Assembly (NCBI GenBank): GCA_022565335.1
Contig: JAIUMY010000010.1
Span: 1 to 51,298, forward strand
DNA length: 51,298 nt
Source of the DNA: Opitutales bacterium
GTDB lineage: Bacteria; Verrucomicrobiota; Verrucomicrobiia; Opitutales; T3Sed10-336
Direction: 5' to 3'
This document shows, in pieces, positions 17,393 through 25,473 of this stretch. Below the pieces are notes generated by a model. That model did not search any database. It was not told the DNA's origin and saw nothing but the letters and a program-made list of their open reading frames with translations. The position numbers and the translations under genes were made by a program. Position 1 is the stretch's first letter; each line of letters starts with the position of its first letter.

Positions 17393-17722
17393 TTAGTCGC
17401 TTAAAATGATGCGAATGTGACTGGTGCGTTTACGAATAGGTTTAGCGGAACCACGAGCTCCGGCGCGAAAGCGGCGGAAAGCTGGGCCCTGCTCAATAAG
17501 GGCGGACTTCACCCGAAGGGAGTCGGCCGTGAGATTTTGGTTATTCTCGGCATTCGCCACCGCCGACTGCAAAGTCTTGGCGATCAGACGAGCCGATTTC
17601 CGGGGAATAAAGGTTAGGAGTTCCTGCGCGTCGGCGACCGCCTTGCCCTGAATTTCCCGGGCGACCTCGCGTACCTTTTTCGGTGACATACGCACATATT
17701 TGGTGAGAGCTTGCACTTCCAT
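17393..17722 (-). CDS. rplV: 50S ribosomal protein L22
   Basis: 109 residues: MEVQALTKYVRMSPKKVREVAREIQGK, then the beta-hairpin loop region and ARGSAKPIRKRTSHIRIILSD. L22 lines the exit tunnel. In this genome the gene upstream is not rpsS directly; an exported protein (17751-18173) is placed between the two. Confidence 0.97.
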   Translation of the reverse strand: MEVQALTKYVRMSPKKVREVAREIQGKAVADAQELLTFIPRKSARLIAKTLQSAVANAENNQNLTADSLRVKSALIEQGPAFRRFRAGARGSAKPIRKRTSHIRIILSD

Positions 17723-17750
17723 GATAATTGATTTTCTAAAAAAGTATTGG

Positions 17751-18173
17751 TTAAAAACGGGTTATCCTCGGGCGAAGAATATCGCCGGGTTGTATAGAGT
17801 ATCCTTCTTCAAGTTCACGAATAACAGCGGCCATAACTTTTGGTCGCGCTTCCACAATAAGAACTTCGGCATAGATGCTACCCTCACGTTCAATCGAGCC
17901 AACCATTCCGGCCCGATAACCGGTTTCATAGCCGCCGGAAAAAATGACCACATCTGCTTCGCTCAATTCCTCAATGGCCAGAACCTGAGCGGTCTGAATG
18001 TCCTCATGTTGGCTCTCCACCCATTGGGGTCGGGAGTTGGCCTCAGCCTGCAAAAAGGAGAAGCCGGAGAACAAAAGAAGAATCGACAGAAACCCTTTCC
18101 TCCAGACCGACGGAACGGCCTCTACCCGGTAGGAGGAGAGAAATGGTTCTGCTATCTGAAAAATGAGTTTCAT
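17751..18173 (-). CDS. Predicted exported small protein inserted between rpsS and rplV
   Basis: 140 residues, not a ribosomal protein. A hydrophobic core at residues 28-43 (FLSILLLFSGFSFLQA) followed by AEA-NS looks like a signal peptide with a long positively charged n-region. The mature part has an acidic segment, then a compact beta-rich domain (about 75-138) with GGYETGYRAGMVGSIEREG, AEVLIVEARPKVMAAVI and GYSIQPGDILRP. This pattern resembles the small beta-barrel seen in FlgT C-terminal-like and other envelope proteins (a resemblance judged by eye). It lies 24 bp after rpsS and 28 bp before rplV on the same strand, so it must be co-transcribed with ribosomal genes. Function unknown. Confidence 0.8.
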   Translation of the reverse strand: MKLIFQIAEPFLSSYRVEAVPSVWRKGFLSILLLFSGFSFLQAEANSRPQWVESQHEDIQTAQVLAIEELSEADVVIFSGGYETGYRAGMVGSIEREGSIYAEVLIVEARPKVMAAVIRELEEGYSIQPGDILRPRITRF

Positions 18174-18197
18174 TGAGGAAAGGAAATCCGAAGGAAA

Positions 18198-18467
18198 TTA
18201 TTTCTTGGTGTGGGAACCGTGGGTTTTGAAGGTCCGGGTCAGAGAGAACTCACCGAGTTTGTGCCCGACCATATTTTCGGTAACATGGACATCGATGAAT
18301 GACTTTCCGTTGTGGACCTTAAAGTTCAACCCAACGAAGTCGGGGGTGATAACGGAACGGCGGGACCAGGTATTGATTGGTTTGCGACTGTTGCTACGGA
18401 CCGCTTCATCCACTTTGTCTTGGAGGGAAGGATCAATAAAAAAGCCTTTTTTGATGGAACGAGGCAT
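18198..18467 (-). CDS. rpsS: 30S ribosomal protein S19
   Basis: 89 residues: [75 protein letters not shown]19 lies in the 30S head and forms a complex with S13. It is ten bp after rplB. Confidence 0.97.
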   Translation of the reverse strand: MPRSIKKGFFIDPSLQDKVDEAVRSNSRKPINTWSRRSVITPDFVGLNFKVHNGKSFIDVHVTENMVGHKLGEFSLTRTFKTHGSHTKK

Positions 18468-18477
18468 GACTTAAATA

Positions 18478-19323
18478 TTATTTGGATTTTACTTTACGTC
18501 CGTTACGACGAACAAGGATTTGAGAATTGGAAGTCTTGGAACGACGGCGGGTCGGGAAGCCTTTGGCTAATTGCCCCCATGGCGAAACGGGATGACCACC
18601 ACCGGAGGTACGACCTTCACCACCACCCATGGGGTGATCAACAGGATTCATGGCGACCCCGCGAACGCGTGGACGACGACCCTTCCAGCGATTACGTCCG
18701 GCTTTACCAAGAACGATATTGCTGTGTTCGGAGTTACCGACTTCCCCGATAGTTGCCCGGCAACGGGAGTTGACTATCCGAATTTCTCCACTGGGAAGCT
18801 TTATGGTGGCCTTATCTCCGTCAACGCCAATCAGGGTGGCGGCGGCCCCCGCAGTTCTTACCATCTGGGCCCCTTTTCCAGGGAGCATTTCGACAGCGTG
18901 AATCTTGGTCGAGGGGGGGATCCGGCTAAGGCTGGTGGCATTACCAGGATTAAAATCGCAAGATTCGGAAGTGACAATCGAGTCCCCTTCACCAAGGCCG
19001 CGAGGGGCAAGAATGTAGCGTTTCTCACCATCGGCATAAGCTAAAAGGGCTAAATTGGCGGACCGGTTGGGATCGTATTCGAGGCACTGAATCTTTGCCG
19101 GGATGTCTAATTTGTCGCGGCGAAAATCAACTTTGCGCAGATTCCGCTTGTGACCACCTCCCCGACGACGGGAAGTGATGCGGCCATAGGCATTACGGCC
19201 ACTGCTGCGTTTCTTGGATTTGGTCAGGCCGCGCTCGGGTTTTTTCTTCTCGAGTTTTTCCTGGGGATTCAGCACCAAAAAGCGCTGGGTGGGTGTAATG
19301 GGACGATATTCCTTAAGAGCCAT
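18478..19323 (-). CDS. rplB: 50S ribosomal protein L2
   Basis: 281 residues. The RNA-binding and peptidyl-transferase-region signatures are clear: GRNAYGRITSRRRGGGHKRNLRKVDFRRD and RGVAMNPVDHPMGGGEGRTSGGGHPVSPWG, with the conserved histidine needed for activity. Near the start MALKEYRPITPTQRF is typical. It follows rplW after 27 bp. Confidence 0.98.
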   Translation of the reverse strand: MALKEYRPITPTQRFLVLNPQEKLEKKKPERGLTKSKKRSSGRNAYGRITSRRRGGGHKRNLRKVDFRRDKLDIPAKIQCLEYDPNRSANLALLAYADGEKRYILAPRGLGEGDSIVTSESCDFNPGNATSLSRIPPSTKIHAVEMLPGKGAQMVRTAGAAATLIGVDGDKATIKLPSGEIRIVNSRCRATIGEVGNSEHSNIVLGKAGRNRWKGRRPRVRGVAMNPVDHPMGGGEGRTSGGGHPVSPWGQLAKGFPTRRRSKTSNSQILVRRNGRKVKSK

Positions 19324-19350
19324 GATAAGTAGGATTTGAGCTGATTGTCA

Positions 19351-19638
19351 TCAGACGATTTCGATTTTGTCTCCGGCCTTCAGCGTAACGATCGCTTTCT
19401 TGAAGCCGCTTTTGCGACCTGCGCGACCAGTCCGGAGGTTTCGGGAAACCTTGGGCTTAACCCGTAGGACGTTGACCCGAGTGACATCAACTTTGAAGAT
19501 TTTTTCCACGGCACGGCCGATGGAGACGCGATCAGCGTCGTCGAATACTTCAAAGGTGTATTGATTGACCTCGGATGAAAGGCGGTTTGATTTCTCCGTA
19601 AGGCGGAGTGATTTGATAATCTGGTCAGGGGATTTCAT
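19351..19638 (-). CDS. rplW: 50S ribosomal protein L23
   Basis: 95 residues: RLTEKSNRLSSEVNQYTFEVFDDADRVSIGRAVEKIFKVDVTRVNVL and the basic RNLRTGRAGRKSGFKKAIVTLKAGDKIEIV end. L23 is the docking site at the tunnel exit for trigger factor and SRP. It lies five bp after rplD. Confidence 0.96.
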   Translation of the reverse strand: MKSPDQIIKSLRLTEKSNRLSSEVNQYTFEVFDDADRVSIGRAVEKIFKVDVTRVNVLRVKPKVSRNLRTGRAGRKSGFKKAIVTLKAGDKIEIV

Positions 19639-19643
19639 GGCGC

Positions 19644-20273
19644 TTATTCTCCTTGGCTACGCTGCAAAACCAACTGCAGGGCGTTGTCGGTAAAAAGGAC
19701 GTGTTTGAATTGGGCCAGGTCCAGAGCATTGACACTGGCGGCATCTTGCAAATAGACCCGTTCGATATTGCGGAGGGCGAGAATCGCATTGTCGCTGAAT
19801 TGATCGGCGATCAATAGAATTGACCCCTTGGGGCTGATCTTCTCTAGAGCTTCGGCCATCACTTTGGTCTTGGGCTGTTCGGCCTTAAGCTCTTTAATCA
19901 CCGACACTTCGCCAGCTTGGGCGCGGTCAAACAAGGTTCTCCGCAGAGCGAGATTTTTTACCTTTTGGTTGATTTTCTTGCTGTAGTCACGCGGTTTGGG
20001 ACCGAAGACAATACCACCACCCACGAGAATCGGGCTGCGTTGGCTACCCCGCCGGGCATTACCCGTGCCTTTTTGGCGATAGGGCTTTTTGCTTCCGCCG
20101 CGGACTTCGGCACGAGTCTTGGTACTCGCATTGCCCTGGCGGAGGTTGGCTTGGTAAGTGGTGATGACTTCTTTGGTTGCTTGAAGGCCATTTTTCCCCT
20201 CAAAGGAGGGAAACTTCTCAAAGGAAGTTTCTTCAGCCTGGCTGCCGTCAAAATTGTATACGGAAAGTTTCAT
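19644..20273 (-). CDS. rplD: 50S ribosomal protein L4
   Basis: 209 residues with the extended loop region [58 protein letters not shown] that reaches the tunnel constriction. L4 autogenously represses the S10 operon in E. coli; here no S10 leader of that type is evident, because rpsJ follows fusA after only 21 bp. Confidence 0.97.
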   Translation of the reverse strand: MKLSVYNFDGSQAEETSFEKFPSFEGKNGLQATKEVITTYQANLRQGNASTKTRAEVRGGSKKPYRQKGTGNARRGSQRSPILVGGGIVFGPKPRDYSKKINQKVKNLALRRTLFDRAQAGEVSVIKELKAEQPKTKVMAEALEKISPKGSILLIADQFSDNAILALRNIERVYLQDAASVNALDLAQFKHVLFTDNALQLVLQRSQGE

Positions 20274-20296
20274 AGTAAAGTTCTCCTTCGCGTCGA

Positions 20297-20941
20297 TCAG
20301 GATTTGCCGTTACGGGTTTTTTTGGCGGAGCGTACCATTACCAAATCTCCATTGGCACCAGGAATACATCCGCGAACCAGAATGAGATTTTTCTCCGTGT
20401 CGACCTTGATGACTTTAAGGTTTTGCACGGTGCGACGTACCCCACCCATGTGACCGGGCATTTTTTGGTTTTTGTTTACGTGCCCCGGGTACTGACATTG
20501 ACCGATGGAACCGATCCGTCGATGAAACATCGAACCATGGGAAGCAGGACCACCTTTGGTCTTAAAGCGTTTCACTACGCCTTGAAAGCCCCGCCCCTTG
20601 GTAACGCCGATAATATCGACCTTGGCATCATCAGCAAAAAGAGACACATCAAGGACGTCGCCTTCCTTCTGCTCGGGCAGTTCTTTGAGCCGAACCTCTT
20701 TGAGAAATCCAAGTCCAGCCTGTTTGCTTTTCTTAAGGTGACCCTTCTCCCCATTGGAAAGATTTTTTTCCTTACGGGAAGTATAACCAATCTGCAAGGC
20801 ATTGTAGCCGTCGCGATCAGAGGTCTTGACTTGAGTCACCGGACAAGGTCCAGCTTCGATTACGGTGACTGGTACGAGGCGGCTTTCGCCGTCATATACC
20901 TGAGTCATTCCGATTTTTTTTCCTATCAGTGCTAATTTCAT
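20297..20941 (-). CDS. rplC: 50S ribosomal protein L3
   Basis: 214 residues from MKLALIGKKIGMTQVYDGESRLVPVTVIEAGPCPVTQVK. The central KGRGFQGVVKRFKTKGGPASHGSMFHRRIGSIGQCQYPGHVNKNQKMPGHMGG is the conserved loop near the peptidyl transferase centre. The frame extends ten codons further upstream, but L3 proteins start at the MKLALIG position, so 20941 is chosen. A 90-bp gap separates it from rpsJ. Confidence 0.97.
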   Translation of the reverse strand: MKLALIGKKIGMTQVYDGESRLVPVTVIEAGPCPVTQVKTSDRDGYNALQIGYTSRKEKNLSNGEKGHLKKSKQAGLGFLKEVRLKELPEQKEGDVLDVSLFADDAKVDIIGVTKGRGFQGVVKRFKTKGGPASHGSMFHRRIGSIGQCQYPGHVNKNQKMPGHMGGVRRTVQNLKVIKVDTEKNLILVRGCIPGANGDLVMVRSAKKTRNGKS

Positions 20942-21031
20942 AATCCAAGCGGTAGGCGGGGTTTCCCCCATTTTCCAAAACCTACATTAGAGGGTTAATG
21001 GTGAGTGCCAAAGCACTCTGTGGGCTAAAGG

Positions 21032-21340
21032 TTACACATTGATGCTGATATCTACACCAGCAGGCAAATTGAGTTTTTTGAGCTCATCAACAGTTTGGGC
21101 GGTGGGCTCAACAATGTCGATGAGGCGTTTGTGCGTACGGATTTCAAATTGATCCATCGACTTCTTGTCGACGTGGGGGGAACGATTGATGGTGTATTTT
21201 TCGATCCGGGTTGGAAGAGGGACCGGTCCGGAGACGCGGGCGCCTGATCTTTTTGCGGTATCAACAATATCCGACGCCGACTGGTCAATGACGCGGTAGT
21301 CAAAGCCTTTGAGACGAATTCTTATTTTGGGAGAGCTCAT
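21032..21340 (-). CDS. rpsJ: 30S ribosomal protein S10
   Basis: 102 residues: [73 protein letters not shown]10 lies in the 30S head and also serves as NusE in transcription antitermination. It lies 21 bp after fusA; tuf, usually found between them, is absent. Confidence 0.98.
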   Translation of the reverse strand: MSSPKIRIRLKGFDYRVIDQSASDIVDTAKRSGARVSGPVPLPTRIEKYTINRSPHVDKKSMDQFEIRTHKRLIDIVEPTAQTVDELKKLNLPAGVDISINV

Positions 21341-21361
21341 GATGAATGATTGTAATGTTGA

Positions 21362-23524
21362 TCAGGTTCGTGCGGGAGCGCGGGAAGCGGAAGCGACAAT
21401 TTCAGCCAGGTTGTTGGCCGGCACTTGTTCAAAGTGTGAAGGCTCCATGGAATAGCTGGCACGGCCCTTCGAGAGGGAACGTACGTCGGTGGAGTACCCA
21501 AACATGGTTTCGAGAGGCACCTCGGCGTTAATCAGACAGACGTTGCCCTTCGAGCCGATGCTTTGGATTTTCCCACGACGGCGGTTAAGGTCACCCATGA
21601 CATCACCCTGAGATTCTTCGGGAGTGGTGACCTCCACCTTCATGATGGGCTCCAGCAAAATAGGTTGCGCTTTCTTCATGCCATCACGGAAGGCGAAAAT
21701 ACCCGCCATTTTAAAGGCCATTTCCGAGGAATCGACTTCGTGGAAGGACCCGTCAACAATGCGCACCTTGAAATCAATCACCGGGTAACCGGCAACGGTA
21801 CCGTTGTTGGCAGCTTCGAGGATTCCATCGATGGTCGGTTTGATAAATTCCTTGGGAATAGCTCCGCCAACAATTTCACTGACCACTTCCACGCCTTTAC
21901 CCATTTCCTGGGGTTCAATTTTAATTACGGCATGACCATACTGGCCTTTACCACCGGATTGACGGACGAATTTGCCTTCGGCATCGGCCGAACCACGAAT
22001 GGTTTCGCGATAAGCGATCTGTGGTTTTCCGGAATCCGCCTCAACTTTGAATTCGCGGAAAAGACGGTCGCGGATAATTTCCAAATGAAGCTCTCCCATA
22101 CCGGCGATAATGGTCTGACCAGTTTCCTCGTCGGTCGTCACACGGAAAGTTGGGTCTTCCTCGGCCAGGCGCTGTAGCCCGAGAGACATCTTCTCCTGGT
22201 CAGCCTTGGTCTTGGGCTCTACGGACATGGAGATGACCGGTTCGGGGAATGAAGGTGGCTCCAAAGCAACGTTGAAATCCTCGGAACACAAAGTATCTCC
22301 GGTAACCACTCCCTTGACCCCGATGACGGCACAAATATCCCCAGCGTAAACGACGTCGACGTCTTCCCGGGCATTCGATTTCATGATCATCAAGCGGCTG
22401 ACGCGCTCTTTACGGCGGGTCCGGGGATTCCACAGAGTATCGCCCTTGCGCAGAGTTCCGGTGTATACCCGAATAAAAACCAATTTTCCAACATAGGGAT
22501 CAGTCATCAACTTGAAAGCCAAAGCTGCCGTACCACCCTCATCTTTCGGGGTAAACTCAATGGCCTCAGCCTCATCGTTTTGCCCTTTGACGGGAGGAAC
22601 ATCGGTTGGCGCCGGCAGATAGTTGATAACGGCATCAAGAAGTCGTTGCACCCCTTTGTTTTTGAAAGCTGACCCTGGGACAACACCCACAAACTCCAAA
22701 GAAATAGTGGCCTTACGGATGGCTTGCTTGAGTTCGTTTTCGCCGATGTCCTCACCGCCAAGAAATTTCTCGGCAATGACATCATCGTAATCGGAAACGG
22801 CTTCCAGCAGGGCTTCCCGGTGAGCTTCCGCATCAGCTTTATACTCTTCAGGAATGTCGACGATGTCATACTTCACTCCCAGAGGATCGGTTTCATCGTA
22901 GAGATATGCCTTCATCACGACCAAGTCGATCAGTCCTTTGAAATTTTCTTCGGCACCGATAGGCAAATAGAGAGGATGCGCGTTGGCCCCCAGTTTTTCC
23001 CGCATGTCGCTTACCGCACCAGCAAAATCAGCCCCGGTTCGGTCCATTTTGTTGATAAACGCTATCCGGGGAACATTGTATTTGTCAGCCTGGCGCCAAA
23101 CCGTTTCGGACTGGGGTTGAACCCCGGCAACTGCACAAAATACGGCCACCGCACCGTCAAGGACGCGGAGGGAACGTTCCACTTCGGCAGTGAAATCAAC
23201 GTGACCAGGGGTGTCGATAATATTGACTTGATGGGTAATGTCGGCGTAGGGACCGCTGGCATTTGTCCAGGTACAGGAAATGGCCGCTGATTGGATAGTA
23301 ATGCCGCGCTCACGCTCCTGCTCCATCCAATCGGTTACCGCGTTACCATCGTGTACTTCACCAATTTTATGAACAACCCCCGTGTAGTAGAGAATTCGCT
23401 CCGTGGTCGTGGTTTTTCCAGCATCAATATGGGCGGCAATCCCGATATTTCGGGTAAATTCCATCGGGAATTTGCGCTCCTTGGCATTGGCGGTTGAGAT
23501 TTCGTGTTTTTCGGCTTGGGACAT
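21362..23524 (-). CDS. fusA: Translation elongation factor G
   Basis: 720-residue GTPase that moves tRNAs and mRNA through the ribosome. G1 is [20 protein letters not shown]2 includes [13 protein letters not shown]3 DTPGHVDF and G4 [10 protein letters not shown]. Domain IV carries the conserved [19 protein letters not shown] stretch, and domain V has [17 protein letters not shown]. The N-terminus carries about 20 residues before the [11 protein letters not shown] start of most homologues; the in-frame M21 is a possible alternative start. It lies 18 bp after rpsG. Confidence 0.98.
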   Translation of the reverse strand: MSQAEKHEISTANAKERKFPMEFTRNIGIAAHIDAGKTTTTERILYYTGVVHKIGEVHDGNAVTDWMEQERERGITIQSAAISCTWTNASGPYADITHQVNIIDTPGHVDFTAEVERSLRVLDGAVAVFCAVAGVQPQSETVWRQADKYNVPRIAFINKMDRTGADFAGAVSDMREKLGANAHPLYLPIGAEENFKGLIDLVVMKAYLYDETDPLGVKYDIVDIPEEYKADAEAHREALLEAVSDYDDVIAEKFLGGEDIGENELKQAIRKATISLEFVGVVPGSAFKNKGVQRLLDAVINYLPAPTDVPPVKGQNDEAEAIEFTPKDEGGTAALAFKLMTDPYVGKLVFIRVYTGTLRKGDTLWNPRTRRKERVSRLMIMKSNAREDVDVVYAGDICAVIGVKGVVTGDTLCSEDFNVALEPPSFPEPVISMSVEPKTKADQEKMSLGLQRLAEEDPTFRVTTDEETGQTIIAGMGELHLEIIRDRLFREFKVEADSGKPQIAYRETIRGSADAEGKFVRQSGGKGQYGHAVIKIEPQEMGKGVEVVSEIVGGAIPKEFIKPTIDGILEAANNGTVAGYPVIDFKVRIVDGSFHEVDSSEMAFKMAGIFAFRDGMKKAQPILLEPIMKVEVTTPEESQGDVMGDLNRRRGKIQSIGSKGNVCLINAEVPLETMFGYSTDVRSLSKGRASYSMEPSHFEQVPANNLAEIVASASRAPART

Positions 23525-23542
23525 GGGAAATTAAATTTGAAA

Positions 23543-24016
23543 TTACCAGCGAAGATGGGCGAAGGCACGGTTGGCTTGGGCCATACGATGGGTATCTTCC
23601 TTCTTTTTTACGACGGCGCCGGTGTTGTTGTAGGCATCGATGATTTCGGTGGCCAGGGATTCGTTCATGGCAATTCCCTTCCGGCCCTTGGCGGAAGCCA
23701 CCATCCAGCGAAAGGCGACACTTTGTTGACGCTCGAAAGGCACCTCGACAGGAACCTGGTAGGTAGCCCCACCAACCCGGCGGCTTTTGACTTCCAAACG
23801 AGGACGGACATTTTCCAGAGCACCGAGCAGAAGATCGATAGGATCACCTTTTCCGAGTTTTTCGCTGACGCGCTCGAACGCACCATAAACGATTTTCTGG
23901 GCGGTGGACTTCTTTCCATCGACCATGATGATGTTCACCAATTGGGTGACCAAGGTGCTATTGTAGCGGGGATCGGGAATGATTTCCCTTTTAACGGCTT
24001 TGCGACGACGAGACAT
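23543..24016 (-). CDS. rpsG: 30S ribosomal protein S7
   Basis: 157 residues: [65 protein letters not shown] and the C-terminal [22 protein letters not shown]7 organises the 30S head. It is the second gene of the str segment, 18 bp after rpsL. Confidence 0.98.
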   Translation of the reverse strand: MSRRRKAVKREIIPDPRYNSTLVTQLVNIIMVDGKKSTAQKIVYGAFERVSEKLGKGDPIDLLLGALENVRPRLEVKSRRVGGATYQVPVEVPFERQQSVAFRWMVASAKGRKGIAMNESLATEIIDAYNNTGAVVKKKEDTHRMAQANRAFAHLRW

Positions 24017-24034
24017 GGTTTCTAAAAGTAAAAA

Positions 24035-24415
24035 TTATTTCTTATCCTTAGGGCGTTTTACCCCGTATTTTGAACGACTGCGGCGACGTTTTTCGACTCC
24101 CATGGCGTCAAGGGCTCCACGAACAACGTGATAGCGGACACCCGGCAAATCTTTAACCCGACCACCACGAACCAGCACAATACTGTGTTCCTGAAGGTTA
24201 TGACCTTCATCAGGGATGTAGGCGATGACCTCCGTGCCATTGGTCAAACGCACCTTGGTAACTTTACGAATTGCCGAATTCGGTTTTTTTGGCGTACGGG
24301 TCATTACCTGCACGCAAACTCCCCGGCGAAATGGATTTTTGTCGAGGGCAGGTGATTTCGTTTTGGCCTTGATCAAACGGCGGCCTTTGCGAACCAGTTG
24401 GTTAATAGTGGGCAT
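24035..24415 (-). CDS. rpsL: 30S ribosomal protein S12
   Basis: 126 residues. First gene of the whole minus-strand ribosomal run. The decoding-site segments [38 protein letters not shown] and [22 protein letters not shown] are intact. The lysine in KKPNSA is the position where streptomycin-resistance changes occur, and it is wild type here. Confidence 0.98.
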   Translation of the reverse strand: MPTINQLVRKGRRLIKAKTKSPALDKNPFRRGVCVQVMTRTPKKPNSAIRKVTKVRLTNGTEVIAYIPDEGHNLQEHSIVLVRGGRVKDLPGVRYHVVRGALDAMGVEKRRRSRSKYGVKRPKDKK

Positions 24416-24483
24416 GAAATGCTGGGTTGTAGTGAAATTGTTGAATTGCTGTTTTAGAGAAAAAGGATGAAAATGAAGAATCG

Positions 24484-24538
24484 CTTGCTCCTAGGCAAGA
24501 AGAAAAAAAAGAATTTTTCGATTTTGGCCAAAATGGCC
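24484..24538 (-). promoter_or_regulatory. Leader hairpins upstream of rpsL
   Basis: Between the terminator of the secretin cluster and rpsL the minus-strand leader can form two hairpins: CTTGC-CTAGGA-GCAAG (24484-24499) and the 13-base palindrome GGCCATTTTGGCC (24526-24538). An A/T-rich stretch separates them. I could not assign convincing -35 and -10 boxes; the promoter of the ribosomal run is presumed to lie in 24500-24570. Confidence 0.35.
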
Positions 24539-24570
24539 TCGCTAGAGGAAACTTCCTGGCGGTAAACGAG

Positions 24571-24604
24571 AAAAAAAGAAAAACTCCCCCTCACGAAGGG
24601 GAGT
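24571..24604 (-). terminator. Rho-independent terminator of the secretin cluster
   Basis: Stem ACTCCCC (24583-24589) / GGGGAGT (24598-24604), read on the minus strand into a long U-rich tract (24570-24582). It lies about 30 bp beyond the stop codon of the acidic-tailed protein at 24637 and separates the pil-like cluster from the ribosomal run. Confidence 0.85.
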
Positions 24605-24636
24605 CTTTCAAAGAGATCCGGAGGACCGTTTGAATA

Positions 24637-25440
24637 TCAGCTTTCAGCTTCTTCAGATTCGGCTTCTTCCTCTTCTTCGGCATCTTGCCCGTCGTTTTCC
24701 TCATCGTCCTCAGGGTCTTTCTCCTTTTCAAGCCTCTCGGCAAGGTTAGAGAGGAAACTCCCATAATCTTCGGGAATTGCCGAAAATTCCTTGGCATACT
24801 GCGGGAAGCGGGCAAGTGAATAGTAGACTACCGGTAAAGTTTGAGGGTTTAGGCGAACCCCATTACCAATCATCAGAGCGTAAATCTCGTTGGAAAAGTC
24901 CAAGTCAAGAACTGCCGGAATCTTCTTGCGGGATGGATAGAAATACACTTCTCCTAATTCAATCTCTATATTGTCGAGGGAGAAAGGAGCATTTCCGTAT
25001 TGCGCCAAAATATCGTCGCGAATCTGATCGGCACGCTCAATCATACGCATTGCCTTGGCAAGAACTTCCAAAATTTGAAGTTGTTGCTCATGATCGGAGG
25101 CTCGAACGTTGATACTCGTGGTGGCGACACCCTGAGCCCGGAGGGAAGCACTGATTTCGCGAACATGGCGACCTTTGTTGGAGCGCCAACTAAGCACCTC
25201 GTAGACTTCCATTTGCAGAGATTCAACGGCCATTCGGCCACTGGCACCCGAGGGAAATCCACGGTAAGCGAAACTAATCAGAATACGGTCATCATCAAAG
25301 CGGATGGTTTCGCCTTCGCTCAGGGCCTCTTTGATTGCTGGCCGCAAGGCGGGAAAAGCCGTCTCCTCGGCAGCCTTCTCGCCATAAAGAAAGGAGGATG
25401 CAACAAATAAGAGACTGGCAATGCTTATAGAATATTTCAT
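24637..25440 (-). CDS. Unrecognised exported protein with acidic tail, last gene of the secretin cluster
   Basis: 267 residues. A signal peptide (MKYSISIASLLFVASSFLYG) is followed by a mixed domain without a family I recognise. Residues about 30-130 contain RILISFAYRGFPSGASGRMAVESLQMEVYEVL and SINVRASDHEQQLQILEVLAKAMRMIERADQIRDDIL. The C-terminal 35 residues or so are almost only Asp/Glu (DPEDDEENDGQDAEEEEEAE). It starts 33 bp after the secretin and is followed by a terminator, so it belongs to the same transcript. Location is periplasmic or outer-membrane associated. A pilotin-like or assembly role is possible from position only. Confidence 0.75.
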   Translation of the reverse strand: MKYSISIASLLFVASSFLYGEKAAEETAFPALRPAIKEALSEGETIRFDDDRILISFAYRGFPSGASGRMAVESLQMEVYEVLSWRSNKGRHVREISASLRAQGVATTSINVRASDHEQQLQILEVLAKAMRMIERADQIRDDILAQYGNAPFSLDNIEIELGEVYFYPSRKKIPAVLDLDFSNEIYALMIGNGVRLNPQTLPVVYYSLARFPQYAKEFSAIPEDYGSFLSNLAERLEKEKDPEDDEENDGQDAEEEEEAESEEAES

Positions 25441-25473
25441 GGGTCCGTTTTTTTGAGGGTCTAAGGGTGGGTT

